The notes beneath the pieces were generated by a model. That model had not been told where the DNA came from, did no database searches, and was given only the letters and a program-made list of their open reading frames with translations. The position numbers and the translations under genes were made by a program. DNA of 64,000 bases from Siphonodentalium dalli (Eukaryota > Mollusca > Scaphopoda > Gadilida > Siphonodentaliidae), in contig CP136067.1 of NCBI GenBank assembly GCA_032622095.1, positions 56,089,899 to 56,153,898 of the forward strand. The letters run 5' to 3'. Numbering within the stretch: the stretch's first letter is position 1; each line of letters opens with the position of its first letter. Of this stretch, positions 58,031 through 64,000 are shown in pieces.

Positions 58031-58092
58031 AGTCCAATCTGAACTTATGTGAATATTTAGGTTTTCACGAGAATGTTGGATTGAAATGCACT

Positions 58093-61000
58093 GTCAGTGA
58101 TGCATGTGTTATATACGATATGAATACCCATATGAATCGTCAGTGATACATGTGTTATATACGATATGAATACCCATATAAATTCTCAGTGATGCATGTG
58201 TTATATACGATATGAATACCCATATGAATTGTAGGTGATGCAAGTACTATATACTGTTCAGATATATGAATACCCATATGAATTGTCATTGATGCATGTG
58301 TTATATACGACATGAATACCCATATGAATTGTCAGTGACGCATGTGTTATATACTGTTCAGATATGTGAATACCCATATGAATTGTAGGTGATGCATGTG
58401 TTATATACGATATGAATACCCATATGAATTGTCAGTGATGCATGTGTTATATACGATATGAATACTCATATGAATTGTCAGTGACGCATGTGTTATATAT
58501 TGTTCAGATATATGAATACCCATATGAATTGTCAGTGATGCATGTGTTGTATACGATATGAATACCCATATGAATTGTCAGTGATGCATGTGTTAATATA
58601 CTGTTCAGATATATGAATACCCGTATGAATTGTAGGTGATGCATGTGTTATATACGATATGAATACCCATATTAATTGTCAGTGATGCATGTGTTATATA
58701 CTGTTCAGATATATGAATACCCATATGAATTGTCAGTGATGCATGTGTTATATACGATATGAATACCCATATGAATTGTCAGTGATTCACGTGTTATATA
58801 CTCTTCAGATATATGAATACCCATATGAATTATCAGTGATGCATGTGTTATATACGATATTAATACCCATATGAATTGTCAGTGATGCATGTGTTATATA
58901 CTGTTCAGATATATGAATACCCATATGAATTGTCAGTGATGCATGTGTTATATACGATATGAATACCATATGAATCGTCAGTTATGCATGTGTCATATAC
59001 TGTTTAGATATATGAATACCCATATGAATTGTAGGTGATGCATGTGTTATATACGATATGAATACCCATATGAATTGTCAATGATGCATGTGATACATAC
59101 TGTTCAGATATATGAATACCCATATGAATTGTCAGTGATGCATGTGTTATATACGATATGAATACTCATATGAATTGTCAGTGACGCATGTGTTATATAT
59201 TGTTCAGATATATGAATACCCATATGAATTGTCAGTGATGCATGTGTTGTATACGATATGAATACCCATGTGAATTGTACGTGGTGCATGTGTTATATAC
59301 TGTTCAGATATATCAATACCCATATGAATTGTCAGTGATGCATGTGTTATATACGATATGAATACCCATATGAATTGTCAGTAATTCATGTGTTATATAC
59401 TGTTCAGATATATGAATACCCATATGAATTGTCAGTGATGCATGTGTTATATACGATATGAATACCCATATGAATTGTCAGTGATGCATGTGTTATATAC
59501 TGTTCAGATATATGAATACCCATATGAATTGTCAGTGATGCATGTGTTATATACGATATGAATACCCATATGAATTGTCAGTAATTCATGTGTTATATAC
59601 TGTTCAGATATATGAATACCCATATGAATTGTCAGTGATGCATGTGTTATATACGATATGAATACCCATATGAATTGTCAGTGATGCATGTGTTATATAC
59701 GATATGCATACCCATATGAATTGTAGGTGATGCGTGTGTTATATGCGATATGAATAACCATATGAATTGTCAGTGATGCATGTGTTATATACGATATGAA
59801 TACCCATATGAATTGTCAGTGATGCATGTGTTATATACGATATGAATACCCATATGAATTGTCAGTGCTGCATGCGTTATATACGATGTGAATACCCATA
59901 TGAATTGTCAGTGATGCATGTGTTATATGCGAAGTGAATACCCATATGAATTGTCAGTGATGCATGTGTTATATACGATATGAATACCCATATAAATTGT
60001 CAGTGATGCATGTGTTATATACTGTTCAGATATATGAATACCCATATGAATTGTAGGTGATGCATGTGTTATATACGATATGAATACCCATATGAATTGT
60101 CAGTGACGCATGTGTTATATACTGTTCAGATATATGAATACCCATTTGAATTGTCAGTGATACGTGTGTTTTATACGATATGCATACCCATATGAATTGT
60201 CAGTGATGCATGTGTTATATATTGTTCAGATATATGAATACCCATATTAATTGTCAGTGATGCATGTGTTATATACGATATGAATACCCATATGAATTGT
60301 CAGTGATGCATGTGTTATATACTGTTCAGATATATGAATACCCATATGAATTGTCAGTGATACGTGTGTTTTATACGATATGCATACCCATATGAATTGT
60401 CAGTGATGCATGTGTTATATATTGTTCAGATATATGAATACCCATATTAATTGTCAGTGATGCATGTGTTATATACGATATGAATACCCATATGAATTGT
60501 CAGTGATGCATGTGTTATATACTGTTCAGATATATGAATACCCATATGAATTGTCAGTGATGCATGTGTTATATACGATATGAATACCCATATGAATTGT
60601 CAGTGATGCATGTGTTATATACGATATGAATACTCATATTAATTGTCAGTGATGCATGTGTTATATACTGTTCAGATATATGAATACCCATATGAATTGT
60701 CAGTGATGCATGTGTTATATACGATATGAATACCCATATGAATTGTAGGTGATGCAAGTACTATATACTGTTCAGATATATGAATACCCATATGAATTGT
60801 AGGTGATGCATGTGTTATATACGATATGAATACCCATATGAATTGTCAGTGATGCATGTGTTATATACGATACGAATACCCATATAAATTGTCAGTGATG
60901 CATGTGTTATATGCGATATGAATACCCATATGAATTGTAGGTGATGCAAGTACTATATACTGTTCAGATATATGAATACCCATATGAATTGTCAGTGATG

Positions 61001-63131
61001 CATGTGTTATATACGATATGAATACCCATATGAATTGTAGGTGATGCAAGTACTATATACTGTTCAGATATATGAATACCCATATGAATTGTAGGTGATG
61101 CATGTGTTATATACGATATGAATACCCATATGAATTGTCAGTGATGCATGTGATACATACTTTTCAGATATATGAATACCCATATGAATTGTCAGTGATG
61201 CATGTGTTATATACGATATGAATACTCATATGAATTGTCAGTGACGCATGTGTTATATATTGTTCAGATATATGAATACCCATATGAATTGTCAGTGATG
61301 CATGTGTTGTATACGATATGAATACCCATATGAATTGTAAGTGGTGCATGTGTTATATACTGTTCAGATATATGAATACCCATATGAATTGTAGGTGATG
61401 CATGTGTTATATACGATATAAATACCCATATTAATTGTCAGTGATCCATGTGTTATATACTGTTCAGATATATGAATACCCATATGAATTGTCAGTGATG
61501 CATGTGTTATATACGATATGAATACCCATATGAATTGTCAGTGATTCATGTGTTATATACTCTTCAGATATATGAATACCCATATGAATTATCAGTGATG
61601 CATGTGTTATATACGACATGAATACCCATATGAATTGTCAGTGATGCATGTGTTATATACTGTTCAGATATATGAATACCCATATGAATTGTCAGTGATG
61701 CATGTGTTGTATACGATATGAATACCCATATGAATTGTCAGTGATGCATGTGTTATATACGATATGCATACCCATATGAATTGTAGGTGATGCGTGTGTT
61801 ATATGCGATATGAATACCCATATGAATTGTCAGTGATGCATGTGTTATATACGATATGAATACCCATATGAATTGTCAGTGATGCATGTGTTATATACGA
61901 TATGAATACCCATATGAATTGTCAGTGCTGCATGCGTTATATACGATGTGAATACCCATATGAATTGTCAGTGATGCATGTGTTATATGCGATGTGAATA
62001 CCCATATGAATTGTCAGTGATGCATGTGTTATATACGATATGATTACCCATATAAATTGTCAGTGATGCATGTGTTATATACTGTTCAGATATATGAATA
62101 CCCATATGAATTGTAGGTGATGCATGTGTTATATACGATATGAATACCCATATGAATTGTCAGTGACGCATATGTTATATACTGTTCGGATATATAAATA
62201 CCCATATGAATTGTCAGTGGTACGTGTGTTTTATACGATATGCATACCCATATGAATTGTCAGTGATGCATGTGTTATATATTGTTCAGATATATGAATA
62301 CCCATATTAATTGTCAGTGATGCATGTGTTATATACGATATGAATACCCATATGAATTGTCAGTGATGCATGTGTTATATACTGTTCAGATATATGAATA
62401 CCCATATGAATTGTCAGTGATACGTGTGTTTTATACGATATGCATACCCATATGAATTGTCAGTGATGCATGTCTTATATATTGTTCAGATATATGAATA
62501 CCCATATTAATTGTCAGTGATGCATGTGTTATATACGATATGAATACCCATATGAATTGTCAGTGATGCATGTGTTATATACTCTTCAGATATATGAATA
62601 CCCATATGAATTGTCAGTGATGCATGTGTTATATACGATATGAATACCCATATGAATTGTCAGTGATGCATGTGTTATATACGATATGAATACTCATATG
62701 AATTGTCAGTGATGCATGTGTTATATACTGTTCAGATATATGAATACCCATATGAATTGTAGGTGATGCATGTGTTATATACGATATGAATACCCATATG
62801 AATTCTCAGTGATGCATGTGTTATATACTGTTCAGATATATGAATACCCATATGAATTGTCAGTGATGCGTGTGTTTTATACGATATGCATACCCATATG
62901 AATTGCCAGTGATGCATGTGTTATATATTGTTCAGATATATGAATACCCATATGAATTGTCAGTGATGCATGAGTTATATACGATATGAATACCCATATG
63001 AATTGTCAGTGATGCATGTGTTATATACTGTTCAGATATATGAATACCCATATGAAGTGTCAGTGATGCATGTGTTATATACTGTTCAGATATATGAATA
63101 CCCATATGAAGTGTAGGTGATGCATGTGTTA
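58093..63131. repeat. Satellite array of 46-bp and 54-bp monomers (~5.0 kb)
   Basis: Type A is GTCAGTGATGCATGTGTTAT, ATACGATATGAATACCCATA, TGAATT (46 bp). Type B replaces CGATATG with the longer TGTTCAGATATATG (54 bp). About 100 monomers are present, often alternating A-B to give a 100-bp dimer, with runs of A in places. Variants (GTAGGTGATGCAAGTACTAT, TACGTGTGTTTTATACG, GTGCTGCATGCG) mark longer-range periodicity. Short minus-strand frames beginning MHHLQF or MHHVQF are the translated satellite. Confidence 0.97.
59040..63131. repeat. 2,060-bp higher-order duplication within the satellite
   Basis: Rare variants recur at a constant offset of 2,060 bp: TGATACATAC at 59091 and 61151, GATATGCATACCCATATG with GCGTGTGTT at 59701 and 61761, and TACGTGTGTTTTATACG at 60361 and 62421. 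About two copies of a block of ~20 dimers are therefore present, with scattered point differences. Confidence 0.8.
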
Positions 63132-63173
63132 TACTGTAAAATCCTTTTTATTCGTGGGGGTCCATTATTCGTT

Positions 63174-63203
63174 GATTTCGTGGTTCGACCCAACCACGAA
63201 ATC
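63174..63203. repeat. Subterminal hairpin of the pogo-like element
   Basis: A perfect 12-bp stem GATTTCGTGGTT / AACCACGAAATC surrounds the loop CGACCC, about 40 bases inside the element end. Outer bases CGTT/AACG extend it imperfectly. Confidence 0.8.
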
Positions 63204-63355
63204 AAAACCCAACGAAATAATTGACTCAGAGTGAATCAGAGAAAATCTCAATTGAAGAGATCGAAATGAATATCGGCAAATGAAGTCTGTTTTATGACAT
63301 GTCGTAAAATGGGTCAACAAAAAATATACGGAAGACGAGATGAAACGAAATTAAT

Positions 63356-63361
63356 TTTATT
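63356..63361 (-). promoter_or_regulatory. Poly(A) signal AATAAA of the transposase transcript
   Basis: AATAAA on the minus strand lies about 65 bases after the transposase stop codon, a plausible 3' processing signal. Confidence 0.45.
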
Positions 63362-63423
63362 CAGATATCAGTCATGTTCATAAACAATATTTACATTTAT
63401 AACATTTCACATTTAACACATAT

Positions 63424-64000
63424 TTATGATTTGGCACTAGAAAGTCCAGCTTTTGTGAAGCCAGATATTATTAATTCCTTCCGTTGTGACACGGCCTGGA
63501 CAGCAGTGATGAACCACTTGGCGTGAACGGGTTTTAGAATTGACGTTCTCAAGTCCAATGGTTTAAACGAAGATGCTTCTTCGCCTGTTAAGTCCTCGCA
63601 CTCATCCAAACTCAGCATGACTTGTTGCACATACCAGTCATGGAAACGGGCTTTATGCTGTTCTTTAAACTCATAGTTCACAGTTAAGTCCAAAGGCTGA
63701 AGTCTGTCCGTACACGCTGCAGGAACGAATAACGGAACAATACCGTTCTCTTTCAGATGACCGAGCAGTTTTTCACCACGATGTGCTTTGAATACATCAA
63801 ATAGTGCAATGGCCTTTTTATCACATGACTTCAATGGTAGGGAATCACGAATTGAATTAACGTATGGGATCATGACTTTGTCAACGTATTGGATCATAGA
63901 TCCTCATTCGACCAGTGTGATTCCGTGTGATTCACATCCAATCCATCTGGAAAATCCACATTTTTTGGGAGACACCTGGCCGTCTTCCCAGCGTAAATCA
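63424..64000 (-). pseudogene. pogo/Tigger-type DDE transposase, C-terminal half, frameshifted
   Basis: From the window end one frame reads IYAGKTARCLPKNVDFPDG and HTESHWSNED. It then shifts at about 63897-63904 into MIQYVDKVMIPYVNSIRD, and the 157-codon frame runs on to a stop at 63424. Family landmarks are ALFDVFKAHR (second catalytic Asp) and VPAACTDRLQPLDL (third Asp of the DDD triad), followed by NYEFKEQH and FHDWYVQQV. This is the catalytic DDE_1 fold that cuts and joins transposon ends. The N-terminal DNA-binding part and first Asp are off-window. The frameshift sits in an otherwise well-preserved frame, so the copy is probably young; a sequencing or assembly error is the alternative. 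Confidence 0.85.

Larger units (their letters stand above)
63132..64000 (-). mobile_element. pogo/Tigger-like DNA transposon, 3' part (runs off window)
   Basis: The satellite stops at GTGTTATA and CTGTAAAATCCTTTTTATTC begins at 63134, consistent with insertion at a TA dinucleotide. It holds a terminal hairpin, a poly-A signal and the C-terminal half of a DDE transposase on the minus strand. The other end lies beyond the window, so TIR pairing and the second TA cannot be checked here. Confidence 0.75.

Noticed and set aside
59104-62917. Minus-strand frames of about 60 codons beginning MHHLQF or MHHWQF
   Set aside because: They are translations of the A-B satellite dimer and recur wherever the phase permits.
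58093-63131. CRISPR array
   Set aside because: The repeats are continuous with no unique spacers, and the sequence is eukaryotic.
58093-64000. Functional link between the satellite and a CENP-B-like protein encoded by the pogo-type frame
   Set aside because: The frame keeps transposase catalytic residues, it lies inside a transposon end, and I see no CENP-B box-like motif in the monomers.

Overview
This is 64 kb of eukaryotic, AT-rich, gene-poor DNA. I recognise no intact host protein-coding gene, no rRNA, no functional tRNA gene and no CRISPR array. What can be read is an archive of transposable elements, foldback structures and satellites. The mix suggests an invertebrate metazoan: hairpin/CTAG Helitrons, piggyBac and hAT miniature elements, APE-type non-LTR retrotransposons, tRNA-headed SINEs with CAATCAATC tails, and a pogo/Tigger-type transposase. 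A marine mollusc is my best guess, but that is inference from repeat style, not from a diagnostic gene.

Layout. Positions 1-2300 are a head-to-tail array of non-autonomous Helitrons whose 3' CTAG is joined directly to the 5' TC of the next copy. The last and distinct member carries eight copies of the nuclear-receptor half-site TCAAGGTCA. Positions 2301-7260 are a nested mosaic: dispersed repeats R1 and R2, then a tandem repeat (R3) invaded by a minus-strand Helitron, a hAT element (1,180 bp, perfect 8-bp target duplication) and a piggyBac MITE (TTAA duplication) holding two mirror-image 67-bp hairpins. Positions 10168-12411 are an element with short terminal inverted repeats and 13 internal ~160-bp tandem units. 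A MITE with triple subterminal repeats lies at 14002-14394, and hairpins and small tandem arrays at 20053-21088.

From 21.6 to 45.6 kb, dispersed families R1, R2 and R4 recur in both orientations. Decayed LINEs lie at 31620-34655, 37451-37990 and 40720-41190, with Helitron 3' ends at 28523 (minus) and 39236 (plus). A 143-bp TA-flanked palindromic MITE is at 44571-44713.

Positions 46236-51242 form one ~5 kb palindrome with arms of about 1.6-1.9 kb that look about 95% alike where I compared them. Its centre is built of two unrelated tandem repeats, and tRNA-derived SINE heads sit just outside both arms. Then come a LINE C-terminus on the minus strand (52070-52850), a 550-bp long-TIR element (53611-54160) and a second copy of the piggyBac twin-hairpin MITE (54230-54630).

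Positions 58093-63131 are a satellite of interleaved 46-bp and 54-bp monomers with a 2,060-bp higher-order duplication. The array is cut at its right edge by a pogo/Tigger-like transposon (63132 to the window end) whose transposase C-terminal half is readable on the minus strand but carries a frameshift. Stretches of more than 300 bases where I see nothing are listed as such. Similarity statements come from reading the sequence by eye; I ran no alignment or database search.
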